Positions 8,115 to 16,540 of a stretch of DNA of 64,000 bases are shown in pieces. Position 1 is the stretch's first letter, and every line of letters begins with the position of its first letter. The position numbers were made by a program, and so were the translations under genes. The notes under the pieces were generated by a model. It was not told the DNA's origin. It saw nothing but the letters and a program-made list of their open reading frames with translations, and searched no databases. This DNA comes from Amycolatopsis sp. A133 (GTDB lineage Bacteria > Actinomycetota > Actinomycetes > Mycobacteriales > Pseudonocardiaceae), in NCBI RefSeq assembly GCF_031082405.1, contig NZ_JAVHJU010000033.1, forward strand, positions 1 to 64,000, written 5' to 3'.

Positions 8115-8591
8115 GTGGCGCTCCCCCATTGGACGTCGCAGCAGGTCCTGCCGCCGGGCCGGCACGCGGGTGACCTCGCCGACGTCTACGAACGCCTGGT
8201 GTTCGACGCCCCGCACCAGAACGATCGCGAGATCCTGTTCAGCGCGCTCAACAGCTACCTCGGCGTCGCCCGGCGGATCATCCCGTCCGGCCGCGCCTGG
8301 ATCGGCGGCGAGCTCATCACCCGCACCGCCCACCCACCGCAAAGCCTCGACGTCGTCCTCATCCCGGACGAGTGGGGCGCGCTCAAGCGGCTCGACGACG
8401 CCGGCCGGTCCGCGCTCTACGGCCTGCTCACGCTGCGCGGCGTGATCATCGGGCAGCCGGCGATGTACCTCGACCAGGTGCAGCCCGTCGGCGGCATGCT
8501 GGACGGCTTCCTGTGCCGCCCCGGCGACGAGGACGTGTGGGCCGAGGTCTGGGCCCAAGGCGGCAGGGGCTACCCGGAGATGATCTGGTGA
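8115..8591 (+). CDS. DUF6932 family protein, nucleotidyltransferase-like
   Basis: 158 residues. The central stretch GRAWIGGELITR followed about ten residues later by SLDVVLIPD has the layout of a nucleotidyltransferase core (GG, then D-x-D). The first acidic residue of the pair is a serine here, so catalysis is doubtful. I place it in DUF6932 from memory of that motif. GTG start at 8115 with GAGGAGGGGG just upstream. It overlaps the next gene by four bases, so both are made together. DUF6932 proteins are uncharacterised; a toxin-antitoxin or defence role is a guess from the gene pair. Confidence 0.6.
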   Translation: MALPHWTSQQVLPPGRHAGDLADVYERLVFDAPHQNDREILFSALNSYLGVARRIIPSGRAWIGGELITRTAHPPQSLDVVLIPDEWGALKRLDDAGRSALYGLLTLRGVIIGQPAMYLDQVQPVGGMLDGFLCRPGDEDVWAEVWAQGGRGYPEMIW

Positions 8592-9472
8592 GGAACGAGT
8601 TCCGGCGCATCGCCGACGAAATCCCCGGCGGCACGTGGCTCGACGACCTGGCCCGCGCGTCGGCGATGGCGGCCAACGCCAAGTTCGAGCGGACGTCCCG
8701 CTCACCGCTGCTGCACGTCTCGGTGATCGGCGAACAGACCATCGACGCCTACACCTTCTCCGACATCAGCCGCGCCCTGCAGGACGCGACCGCGAAGATC
8801 GGGCACATCATCCGGAACCCGGCCGGCGAGGTCACCCAGGTCCAGCAGGCCGACCGGGACAAGGCGCCGCTGATCCAGCGCGGCCAGGCGGGCAACGCGA
8901 TCTTCTTCGGCTTCCCGGAGCTCGACGTCTCCGACGACGCCCTGATCATCGACGGCATCGAGACGCTGTCCGAGCGAGCCGTCAAGGAACTCTGCGACTT
9001 CCTGCCGGCGAACGGCTCGGACGACGGCGCGCTCGACGCCGTGCTGCTCCAGCGCGACACCGTCCGCAACGCGGTGAGCGACATCGTCAACGCCGTGGCG
9101 AAGAACGCCGGCATCGGGATGGCGCTGACCCCGACCGCGGGCGAGCAGGTCACCCGCAGCATGACCACCGAGCAGGCGCGGATCCTGCAGGGCAGCCTGC
9201 GCGAGTCCCGTGAAGAAGTCGGCTACGAGACGGTGCGCGGGCGGCTCGACGGCGTCCGCACCCGGCGGCGCATCTTCTACCTCGACCGTGAGTCCGGCGG
9301 GACCATCCAGGGCGCGGTGGCCCCGGACCTGCTCGACGAAATCAAGGAGAACCTCGACCGCCCGGTGACCGCCCGGTTGCGCGTCGTGCGCACGACGACG
9401 ATCGACGGCCGCCGCGGCCGGCCCGTCTTCGAACTTCTCGAAATCACCCCGGAAGTAAGTCTTTTCGACTGA
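8588..9472 (+). CDS. Unknown protein coupled to the DUF6932 gene
   Basis: 294 residues, not recognised. It starts at GTG 8588, overlapping the previous stop (GTGA). The N-terminal half is mixed alpha/beta with no signal or membrane segment. The middle (about residues 115-195) is predicted mostly helical. The C-terminal 80 residues (from RRRIFYLDRESGG) look like a small beta domain with alternating hydrophobics. There are no catalytic motifs I can name. Its size and strict coupling suggest it works with the DUF6932 protein, for instance as the partner that controls it or as the effector. Function unknown. Confidence 0.6.
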   Translation: MRNEFRRIADEIPGGTWLDDLARASAMAANAKFERTSRSPLLHVSVIGEQTIDAYTFSDISRALQDATAKIGHIIRNPAGEVTQVQQADRDKAPLIQRGQAGNAIFFGFPELDVSDDALIIDGIETLSERAVKELCDFLPANGSDDGALDAVLLQRDTVRNAVSDIVNAVAKNAGIGMALTPTAGEQVTRSMTTEQARILQGSLRESREEVGYETVRGRLDGVRTRRRIFYLDRESGGTIQGAVAPDLLDEIKENLDRPVTARLRVVRTTTIDGRRGRPVFELLEITPEVSLFD

Positions 9473-9778
9473 GAAGTCCGTTATGCGACTTTCGTCTTGA
9501 ACGCCGGTACCTACCGTCGTCGTAAGCCTCACGGTGGTGCCGGGTTGTCCGTACGGTATTTACGATACCGGCTGCGAGGTCGCGAAAGACCACGTCGAAC
9601 AGTGGGAACTCCGATATTCTTCCCATTGATCACCGGGCCACACCCTGCCCGCGATGTCAGGAAATATCGGTACCCGACGCCAAATGGTGGGACAATGACT
9701 TTTTCCAGAATGTAACAATTTCGTCCGGGGCCACACTTATGGGTTAACGTCGTCGCACTCCCACCCGAAGGGGTTCGC
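9473..9778. other. Intergenic stretch, lower GC
   Basis: These 306 bases hold no supported gene. The base composition is distinctly richer in A and T than the flanks. A short hairpin (GGTAT-TTACG-ATACC, about 9556-9570) is visible. AAGGGG just before 9779 serves the next gene. It probably contains promoters, none of which I can assign. Confidence 0.4.
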
Positions 9779-10444
9779 ATGATGACCGACCCGCAGTACC
9801 CCCCGGCCACCGCGCGCCACGGCAGACCCGCGCCGCCGGTGACGGCCACGGAGCGTCGTCAAGCCAACGCGAAGAACGGGCGGAACCTCCCGGCGATCGC
9901 CGGGCTGGTGCTCGGCGTGGCGGCACTGGCCGTCACGTTCGTCCCGGACGTCGGGTTCGTCGCGTGGCCGCTGGGCGGGCTGGCCCTCGTGCTGGGAATC
10001 GCCGGGTTGGTCCAGGTCAAGAAGGGCACCGCGGGCGACCGCGGGCTGGCGATCACCGCCACCGCCGTCGCGGCCGCCGCGTTGCTCACGACGGCCGGGA
10101 CGCTGCTGTACTCGACCTTCCTCGATGGCGGCGAGTCCGGGCTGCACCTGCCCGCGGTGGCCGGCGACAAGCACGCCGTGACGTTCCAGGTCACCTCCGC
10201 CGGCGGCGCGACCGTCCGCTACGGCAGCCTCAACGACCAGCGCACCGAAAACGCGCCCGCCAGCACCGACGCCTGGCAGGGCCAGGCGTCCTACAACAAT
10301 GGCTCCTACCTGTTGACGCTCACCGCGGACACCCGCAATGCGACGGTCAGCAACGAAATCAGCTGCGCCATTCTGGTCGACGGCAAGAAGGTCGCGGAAA
10401 ACAGCGGGACGACGATCGCGCTCTGCACCGCGAACGTCGGCTGA
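9779..10444 (+). CDS. DUF4190 membrane protein with MmpS-like C-terminal domain
   Basis: 221 residues. A hydrophilic N terminus is followed by two or three membrane helices (about residues 40-112), with the GLVLGVAAL pattern of DUF4190 proteins. An exported C-terminal domain (about 125-221) has alternating beta strands and two cysteines (SCAILVDG, LCTANVG). That domain resembles the MmpS-type beta sandwich: W in a strand, NGSYLLTL, and VDGKKVAENSG are typical. It is likely exposed on the outer face of the membrane. There are two adjacent ATG codons with AAGGGG upstream. No partner transporter (MmpL) is nearby. Function unknown. Confidence 0.7.
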   Translation: MMTDPQYPPATARHGRPAPPVTATERRQANAKNGRNLPAIAGLVLGVAALAVTFVPDVGFVAWPLGGLALVLGIAGLVQVKKGTAGDRGLAITATAVAAAALLTTAGTLLYSTFLDGGESGLHLPAVAGDKHAVTFQVTSAGGATVRYGSLNDQRTENAPASTDAWQGQASYNNGSYLLTLTADTRNATVSNEISCAILVDGKKVAENSGTTIALCTANVG

Positions 10445-10445
10445 A

Positions 10446-10500
10446 GCCAGGCGGCACCCGCCTGGCGACCGGCCGGCCTACCCCCACGTCGGCCGGCCGG
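10446..10500. terminator. Tandem strong hairpins
   Basis: GCCAGGCGG-CAC-CCGCCTGGC (10446-10466) is followed by CCGGCCGGCC (10469-10478) pairing with GGCCGGCCGG (10491-10500). Both stems are perfect. They lie directly after the DUF4190 stop and before the convergent SARP gene. Confidence 0.7.
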
Positions 10501-10746
10501 GCCGCCACGAGCCGCTCCTGGCGGCTCCGGGCCCCGCAGCGGTTTCCCGCGCGGGGCCTGGCACCGGCGTCTCAGCCTGCCCCTCCCCTAGGGCTCTGCC
10601 GGCACCGCCGAACCTACGCGGACACCGCCCGCGCCCACTAAGAATCCACTAAGGATTTTGCGCACAGCGGGGGTCGTGACCCATTCGCAACCGAATTCCC
10701 GCCACCGACGTCGGGTTGCCGCAGTTCGAAAGATGTCGGAAAGCCT
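10501..10746. other. Non-coding stretch between convergent genes
   Basis: No gene is supported. A small hairpin, AATCC-ACTAA-GGATT followed by T residues, is at 10643-10657 and could end plus-strand transcripts; the remainder shows nothing I can name. Confidence 0.4.
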
Positions 10747-13509
10747 TCACTGCAGATCGGCGAGTTCGGTACGCACCTCACCGACGAGCTTCGGGTGCAC
10801 GCGCTCGTAAATGCGCACCGACAACGCCAGTTGTTCGCGCGCGCCGTCGATGTCGCCCCGGGCCCGCAGCACCCGGCCCAGCGTCAGCCGCAGCGCCCCT
10901 TCCCGCGCGACGAACTCGCGGCTGATCGCGAGGTCGATCGCCTCCCAGGCGTACTGCTCGGCCGCCTCGTGGTCGCCGGCCCGCAGGCTCAGCTCGGCCA
11001 GCTTGTCCAGCGAGACGACGACCTGGTCGTCGTCGCCCAGTTCGCGGTCGATCCGCAGGCCGGCGCGCTGGTGGGCGATCGCGTCGGCGAGCCGGCCCGC
11101 CCGTTTCTCCGCCTGCGCGCAGCTGCTGAGCGCCTGCCCGCGCAGGGTGACGTCGGGGGCGTTCGCGACGGCCTCGGTCAGCCGTTCGATGGCCTTTTTG
11201 TGTTCGCCGAGCCGGCTCAGCGCACGCCCGAGGTGCAGGTCCACCGACGTGCGCAGCCGCTCGTCGGTGAGCGCGGCGGACAGCTCCGCCGCCCGTTCGG
11301 CGTCGGCGAGGCCGGACTCCGGCAGCTCGAACGTCAGCGCGATCTCGCAGCGCGCGAGCCGCAGCCAGCACTGCCCGGCGACGTCGCCCGCGGCCTCGGC
11401 GGCGGTGATCCCGAGATCGGCCATCCGCGACCACTCGTCCAGCAGCGGGCAGGCGACGCGGTAGGTGTGCGCCAGCCGGGCCAGCCGCCAGACGTCGTCG
11501 TGGCGGCCCGCGGCGTACGCGGCGTCGAGCACCGCCAAGAGGTTCGGCCACTCGGCCGCGAACCAGACCTGCGCCTCGGCGAAGCCGGTCAGCGGCGGCA
11601 TCGCCTCGTCGGCGAGCACGCCGGAGAAGTCGAGCGGGTCGGCGACCCGGCGCAGCCGTCGCCGCGCCCGGTCGGCCACCGCCTGGTAGTAGCGGACCGT
11701 CCAGCCGAGCGCCTCGTCGCGCTCCTTCTCGCCGAGTTCCTGTTCCGCGAGCTCCCGCAGGTAGAGCCAGACGAGGTCGTGCGGCACGAAGACGTCACGC
11801 TCGGTCTCGGCGATGAGGTTGTGCGCGGCCAGCGCGCGCAGCCGCCGCCGGGCTTCGACCACCGGGATCTGCGCGACCGCCGCCATCAGGTGCGGCCCCA
11901 CCATCACGCCGGGCACCGCGCCCAGCTGCAGGAACGTCTCGGCGACTTCGCCGGGCAGGCCGCGGAAGGAGACGTCGAACGCGGCGCGGACGCTGTCGTC
12001 GGCGCCGTCGACCTGCAGCCCGGCCAGCCGGGTGCGTTCGTTGCCGAGCTCGTCGACCAGTTCCTCCGCGGTCCGTTGCGCGCTCGCCGAGAGCCGCGCA
12101 CCCGCGATCCGCAGCGCCAGCGGGAGGTAGCCGCAGAGCCGCGCGAGGGCGTGGTTGAGGCTCGCCGGGCCGGCGAGCTCTTCGATGAGCCGCACGGCGT
12201 CGTCGGGCGCGAGCGTGCCGAGCACGCGCTGCTTGGCCGCGTTCGACACGGCGAGCCCGTCGAGGCGCGAACGGCTGGTCACCACCGTCATCGTCCGCGC
12301 GCTCGGCGGGAGCAGCGGACGCACCTGCTCGGCGGTGCGGGCGTCGTCGAGCAGCACCAGCATCCGCCGCCCGGCGATCAGCGACCGGTAGAGCGCGACG
12401 CGCTCGTGCAGCAGCTCCGGGATCTTCGCGGTGTCGACGCCGAGGCCGAGCAGGAACTGGGTGAGCAGCTCGGCCGGCTCCAGCGGCGGGTGGTGCGGGT
12501 CGAAGCCGCGCAGCGACGCGAACAGGACGCCGTCCGGGAACCGCGGCGCCACCCGGTGCGCCCACCACACGACCAGGGTGCTCTTGCCGACCCCGGCGGT
12601 GCCGGTGACCACGGCGATCGTCGTTTCCCCCGCCTCGACGCGGGTGACCAGCCCGTCGAGCCACGCCAGTTCGTCGTCGCGCCCGGCCAGGCTGGGCACG
12701 GCCGCAGGCAGCTGCGAAATCGCCCGGCCCGAGCTTTCACGTGAAAGCTCGGGCCCCAGGTGGGAGCTTTCACGTGAAAGCTCGGCCAGGTCGTCGTTGA
12801 GGACTCGCTCGTGGAGCCAGCGCAGCTCGGCGCCGGGCTCGACGCCGAGGGTGCGCAGGGTCGCGCGGGAGACGGTCCGGTACAGCTCGAGCGCGTCCCC
12901 GCGGCGCCCCGCGTGGTACAGCGCCCGCATCAGCTGACCGGCCGTGCGCTCGGCCAGCGGGTCGGCCCGGACGATCGGGCTGAGCTCGACGATCAGCTCC
13001 GCGTGCCGGCCGAGTTCGAGGTCGGCGTCGACGCGCGCGCCGTGCACGGCCTTGCGGAGGTCCTCCAGTTCGGGGGCCCGCAGCGAGTCGGGCACCCCGC
13101 CCAGCGCGGGGCCCTGCCAGAGCGCGAGCGCTTCGGCCAGCAGCGCGGCCGCGACCTCCGGCGTGGCCACGGACGCGCGGTCCAGCAACGTGCGCACCCG
13201 GTGGACGTCGATCCGGTCGGGCTCGACGTCCAGCCGGTAGCCCGGCGGGGTGGTGAGGATGCTCAGCCCATCGAGGTCGCGCAGGATCCGCCGCAGGTGG
13301 GAGACGTTGCCGTGGACGATGGTGCGCGCGGTCGCCGGCGGGTCGTGGCCCCACAGCGCGTCGATGATCTCGTCGACCCCGACGACCTTGCCGGGTTTGA
13401 GGGCCAGCAGCGCGAGCAGGCCGCGGACACCGGGTCCGCCGATCGGGATCGCGTCGTCGCCGTGGAACAGCTGCACGGGCCCGAGCAGCTGGAGGCGGGT
13501 TTGGGCCAT
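10747..13509 (-). CDS. AfsR-type SARP regulator (BTAD, NB-ARC, TPR)
   Basis: A 920-residue cytosolic activator of the large SARP class. Order: OmpR-like winged helix (about 1-95), bacterial transcriptional activation domain (about 100-245), NB-ARC ATPase (about 275-520; Walker A GTAGVGKST, Walker B MLVLLDDA, and GLPLAL-like PLALRIAG), then TPR-like helices to the end. Such proteins switch on secondary-metabolite or developmental genes. I chose the ATG at 13509, with GGGGAGG upstream; the reading frame stays open to 13908 but that part is poor. The linker between BTAD and NB-ARC holds two copies of a palindromic DNA repeat, which encode ELSRESS twice. No biosynthetic cluster is nearby, so the target is unknown. 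Confidence 0.9.
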   Translation of the reverse strand: MAQTRLQLLGPVQLFHGDDAIPIGGPGVRGLLALLALKPGKVVGVDEIIDALWGHDPPATARTIVHGNVSHLRRILRDLDGLSILTTPPGYRLDVEPDRIDVHRVRTLLDRASVATPEVAAALLAEALALWQGPALGGVPDSLRAPELEDLRKAVHGARVDADLELGRHAELIVELSPIVRADPLAERTAGQLMRALYHAGRRGDALELYRTVSRATLRTLGVEPGAELRWLHERVLNDDLAELSRESSHLGPELSRESSGRAISQLPAAVPSLAGRDDELAWLDGLVTRVEAGETTIAVVTGTAGVGKSTLVVWWAHRVAPRFPDGVLFASLRGFDPHHPPLEPAELLTQFLLGLGVDTAKIPELLHERVALYRSLIAGRRMLVLLDDARTAEQVRPLLPPSARTMTVVTSRSRLDGLAVSNAAKQRVLGTLAPDDAVRLIEELAGPASLNHALARLCGYLPLALRIAGARLSASAQRTAEELVDELGNERTRLAGLQVDGADDSVRAAFDVSFRGLPGEVAETFLQLGAVPGVMVGPHLMAAVAQIPVVEARRRLRALAAHNLIAETERDVFVPHDLVWLYLRELAEQELGEKERDEALGWTVRYYQAVADRARRRLRRVADPLDFSGVLADEAMPPLTGFAEAQVWFAAEWPNLLAVLDAAYAAGRHDDVWRLARLAHTYRVACPLLDEWSRMADLGITAAEAAGDVAGQCWLRLARCEIALTFELPESGLADAERAAELSAALTDERLRTSVDLHLGRALSRLGEHKKAIERLTEAVANAPDVTLRGQALSSCAQAEKRAGRLADAIAHQRAGLRIDRELGDDDQVVVSLDKLAELSLRAGDHEAAEQYAWEAIDLAISREFVAREGALRLTLGRVLRARGDIDGAREQLALSVRIYERVHPKLVGEVRTELADLQ
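12726..12783. repeat. Two copies of the CTTTCACGTGAAAG palindrome inside the SARP gene
   Basis: GAGCTTTCACGTGAAAGCTC occurs at 12731-12750 (perfectly symmetric from 12726 to 12755) and again at 12764-12783. Both are in the coding sequence of the SARP linker and give the peptide ELSRESS twice. The same core appears in the intergenic region at 33634-33685. Confidence 0.9.
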
Positions 13510-13688
13510 GCTCGCGCCCACCTCCCCGGGTCCACGGTGTCCCGGCGTCGCCCTCGCCGGAAAAGTCAACCTACCGTGATCGCCGCCCGGCGAATACCGC
13601 CCCTCCGGGCCGGGACCAGGTGGTTTCCCGGCGCTGCGGATTCCGCAGCCGGGGTGTGGCGCGCCTGCGGTTGACGCTGACGTGACAG
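13510..13688. other. Upstream region of the SARP gene
   Basis: Non-coding. It should hold the SARP promoter on the minus strand; the ribosome site GGGGAGG lies near 13520-13526. I cannot place the promoter boxes. Confidence 0.4.
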
Positions 13689-13727
13689 GACCCCGCACCA
13701 CCGGTCCCGATCCGGTGGTGCGGGGTC
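13689..13727 (-). terminator. Terminator of the ectABCD operon
   Basis: GACCCCGCACCACCGG (13689-13704) pairs perfectly with CCGGTGGTGCGGGGTC (13712-13727) around a 7-base loop: a 16-bp perfect stem. It lies 218 bases past the ectD stop, so the ectD transcript may have a long 3' end. Confidence 0.75.
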
Positions 13728-13945
13728 GCTGTTGAAACTTCGGCCGGGCCGCCAGGGGGCCGGTCCGCCCGTCCGCCACCGAGGGCAACCGGGCGGGTGA
13801 GCTCACCCCGAGCGAAGTACCCGCCGCCGGTCGTCCACGAAGACGTGTTGCGCGGACCACACGCCCACGCGGTGGCGAAACGGTAACAAAGCGCACCGGG
13901 ACGGTCACCGGCGGGGGTGGGATCCACGCCCGCGCCTGCTTCGGC
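13728..13945. other. Non-coding stretch after ectD
   Basis: 218 bases between the ectD stop and the hairpin. No gene, riboswitch core or repeat is recognised; it would be the 3' untranslated end of the ect transcript. Confidence 0.4.
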
Positions 13946-14848
13946 TCAGCGCGTGATCGGCGTCGAGTCGCGGCCGGCGATGAACGCGGGCCGCGGCGCG
14001 CCGGCCGCGAACGGCTCCCGCAGGGCGTTCTCCACGCTGTTGAACACCAGGAAGATGTTCGAGCGCGGGTACGGGGTGATGTTGTTCCCCGAGCCGTGCA
14101 TGGTGTTCGAGTCGAACCACAGCGCCGAGCCGGCCTGGCCGGTGAACTGGTCGATGCCGTGCTCGGCCGCCAGCCTCGTGATGTCGTCCTCGCCCGGCAC
14201 GCCCACCGGCTGGTCCTTGAGCGAGCTCTTGTAGTTCTCGTCCGGCGTCTCGCCGGCGCACTGGACGAACGTCCGGTGCGAGCCCGGCATGATCATCAGA
14301 CCGCCGTTGAACGGGTGGTTCTCGGTCAGCGCGATGGAGCAGCTGACCGCGCGCGGCGACGGCATGCCGTCCTCCGCGTGCCAGGTTTCGAAGTCCGAAT
14401 GCCAGTAGAACCCGGTGCCCTTGAAGCCGGGCATGTAGTTGACCCGGCTCTGGTGGAGGTACACCTCGGAGCCGAGCAGCTGCCGGGCCCGGTCCAGCAC
14501 GCGCGGGTCGCGCACCAGCTCGGCGATCAGGTCCGAAATCTCGTGCACGCCGAAGATCGACCGGACCTCACCGGTCTTCGCCTCGGTGATCACGCGCTCG
14601 TCACGGGCGAGCTCCCGGTCGGAGGACAACCGCACCAGCTCCTGCCAGTACGTCTGCACCTCCCCGACGGAGAGCGTGTCCTCGACCACGGTGTAGCCCT
14701 TGGTCTCGTGGTTCGCCAGCGTGGCGGCGTCGATCGGCCCGTCGGCTCCGGTACCCCACACCGTGGGGTGCACGCGCGGCAGGTGGGCCGGCGTACCGGT
14801 GATCCGGGTCGGGTACCGGTCCTCGACCCGGGTGTCCGTCAGCGTCAC
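13946..14848 (-). CDS. ectD: Ectoine hydroxylase
   Basis: A 300-residue non-haem iron, 2-oxoglutarate-dependent dioxygenase that makes 5-hydroxyectoine from ectoine. The iron ligands are visible: H and D of FYWHSDFETWH near residue 150, and the distal H of SNTMHGSGNN near residue 250. The EctD signature region around that HxD matches the family, and the length is normal (about 300). It starts at GTG 14848, with AGGAGG nine bases upstream, 20 bases after ectC. It is the last gene of the ectABCD operon. Hydroxyectoine protects against salt, heat and drying. Confidence 0.97.
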   Translation of the reverse strand: MTLTDTRVEDRYPTRITGTPAHLPRVHPTVWGTGADGPIDAATLANHETKGYTVVEDTLSVGEVQTYWQELVRLSSDRELARDERVITEAKTGEVRSIFGVHEISDLIAELVRDPRVLDRARQLLGSEVYLHQSRVNYMPGFKGTGFYWHSDFETWHAEDGMPSPRAVSCSIALTENHPFNGGLMIMPGSHRTFVQCAGETPDENYKSSLKDQPVGVPGEDDITRLAAEHGIDQFTGQAGSALWFDSNTMHGSGNNITPYPRSNIFLVFNSVENALREPFAAGAPRPAFIAGRDSTPITR

Positions 14849-14868
14849 GGGATTCGCCTCCTGGTTGC

Positions 14869-15261
14869 TTACGCGTCCTCGGTGAGCAGCGGGTACACGC
14901 CGTTTTTGTCGTGCACCTCGCGGCCGGTCACCGGGGGGTTGAACACGCACACGCACTTGATCTCGGTCCTCGGCCGGACCTGGTGCTTGTCGTGGTCGTT
15001 GAGCAGGTAGAGCGTGCCGGGCTTGAGCTCGTACACCTTGCCGGTGGCCAGGTCCTCGATCTCGCCCTCACCGGAGGTGATGAACACCGCCTCGATGTGG
15101 TTGGCGTACCAGAAGTCGTTGACCGTCCCCGCGTAGAGCGTGGTCTCGTGCACCGAGAAGCCGACGCCCTCCTTGGCGAGGATGATCCGCTTGCTGCGCC
15201 AGTTCTCGGTCTTGATGTCGGCGTCGGTGTCGGTGATCTCGTCGAGCGTGCGGACGAGCAC
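14869..15261 (-). CDS. ectC: L-ectoine synthase
   Basis: A 130-residue cupin enzyme that closes N-gamma-acetyl-diaminobutyrate to ectoine. The sequence is a textbook EctC, with MLVRTLDEI at the N terminus and a cupin core (WYANHIEAVFITSGEGEIED, about residues 51-70). It starts at GTG 15261 with GGGAG upstream, ten bases after ectB stops. Full length. Confidence 0.97.
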   Translation of the reverse strand: MLVRTLDEITDTDADIKTENWRSKRIILAKEGVGFSVHETTLYAGTVNDFWYANHIEAVFITSGEGEIEDLATGKVYELKPGTLYLLNDHDKHQVRPRTEIKCVCVFNPPVTGREVHDKNGVYPLLTEDA

Positions 15262-15271
15262 GGGTACTCCC

Positions 15272-16525
15272 TTACTTGGTCAGGACGGCCTTGACGGACT
15301 CGTCGATGATCGACAGGCCCTGCGTCAGCTCGTCGTCGGTCAGCGTCAGCGGCGGCAGCAGTTTCATGACTTCGCCGTCGGGGCCGGAGGTTTCCATCAG
15401 CAGGCCGCGGGCGAACGCCTCGGCGCAGACGCGCCCGGCCAGGTCACCGTTCGGGAACTCGAGGCCGCGCGCCAGGCCACGGCCCTTGGCGAGCAGCTTC
15501 GCTTCCGGGTAAGCCTCGACGATCCCGCTGAACGCGGTCGCGATGCGCTCGCCCTTCGCCTTGGTCGACTTCTCGAGCGCGTCGTCGCTCCAGTAGGTGT
15601 CGATCGCTTCCTTGGCGGTGACGAACGCGGGGCTGATCCCGCGGAAGGTGCCGTTGTGCTCGCCCGGCTCCCAGACGTCGAGCTCCGGCTTGATGAGCGT
15701 CAGCGCCATCGGGATGCCGTAGCCGCTGATGGACTTGGACAGGCAGACGATGTCCGGCGTGATCCCGGCTTCCTCGAAGCTGAAGAACGGGCCGGTGCGG
15801 CCGCAGCCCATCTGGACGTCGTCCAGGATCAGCAGGATGTGGTGGCGCTTGCAGAGGTCGTCGAGCCCCTTCAGCCACTCCAGGCGCGCGGCGTTGATGC
15901 CGCCTTCGCCCTGCACGCCTTCGACGATCACCGCGGCCGGCTCGTTGAGCCCGCTGCCGGAGTCCTGCAGGAGCTTCTCGAAGTAGAGGAAGTCCGGCAT
16001 CGCGCCGTCGAAGTACTGGTCGTACGGCATCGGGGTGGCGTGCACCAGCGGGACGCCGGCAGCGCCGCGCTTCATCGAGTTGCCGGTGACCGACAACGCG
16101 CCCAGCGTCATGCCGTGGAAGGCGTTGGTGAAGTTGATGACCGACTCGCGGCCGGTCACCTTGCGCGCCAGCTTCAGCGCGGCCTCGACGGCGTTCGCGC
16201 CGCCCGGCCCCGGGAACACGACCTTGTAGCCGAACCCGCGCGGGTCGAGGACCTTGTCGCGGAAGGTCTGCAGGAAGTCCCGCTTGGCCACGGTGAACAT
16301 GTCCAGGGCGTGGGTGACGCCGTCGCGCTGGATGTAGTCGATCAGGGCCTGCTTCAGCTGCGGGTTGTTGTGCCCGTAGTTCAGCGCGCCCGCCCCGGCG
16401 AAGAAGTCCAGATAGGGCTTTCCGCTCTCGTCGTGGAGCCAGCTGCCCTGCGCGCGGTCGAACACGACCGGCCAGCCGCGGCTGTAGCTGCGTACTTCCG
16501 ATTCGAGCTCTTCGAAGATGCTCAT
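15272..16525 (-). CDS. ectB: Diaminobutyrate-2-oxoglutarate transaminase
   Basis: A 417-residue class-III, PLP-dependent aminotransferase that converts aspartate semialdehyde to L-2,4-diaminobutyrate with glutamate as donor. The PLP lysine is in CLSKSISGYG (about residue 268), and the cofactor aspartate is in LILDDVQMGCGRTG. The length is that of other EctB proteins. Its ATG at 16525 is preceded by AGGAGAG, 15 bases after ectA stops. Second gene of the ect operon. Confidence 0.97.
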   Translation of the reverse strand: MSIFEELESEVRSYSRGWPVVFDRAQGSWLHDESGKPYLDFFAGAGALNYGHNNPQLKQALIDYIQRDGVTHALDMFTVAKRDFLQTFRDKVLDPRGFGYKVVFPGPGGANAVEAALKLARKVTGRESVINFTNAFHGMTLGALSVTGNSMKRGAAGVPLVHATPMPYDQYFDGAMPDFLYFEKLLQDSGSGLNEPAAVIVEGVQGEGGINAARLEWLKGLDDLCKRHHILLILDDVQMGCGRTGPFFSFEEAGITPDIVCLSKSISGYGIPMALTLIKPELDVWEPGEHNGTFRGISPAFVTAKEAIDTYWSDDALEKSTKAKGERIATAFSGIVEAYPEAKLLAKGRGLARGLEFPNGDLAGRVCAEAFARGLLMETSGPDGEVMKLLPPLTLTDDELTQGLSIIDESVKAVLTK

Positions 16526-16540
16526 GTGTTTCTTTCTCTC

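Noticed and set aside
9473..9778. Possible small gene in the AT-richer gap
   Set aside because: Short frames exist but lack ribosome sites and domain character.
10795..12744. 649-codon plus-strand frame opposite the SARP gene
   Set aside because: Composition (Arg, Gln, Val, His) is that of an antisense frame; the minus strand holds recognisable BTAD, NB-ARC and TPR domains.
13731..13945. Possible riboswitch (c-di-AMP type) between ectD and the SARP gene
   Set aside because: I looked for the ydaO/yuaA core on both strands and did not find the conserved elements in order.
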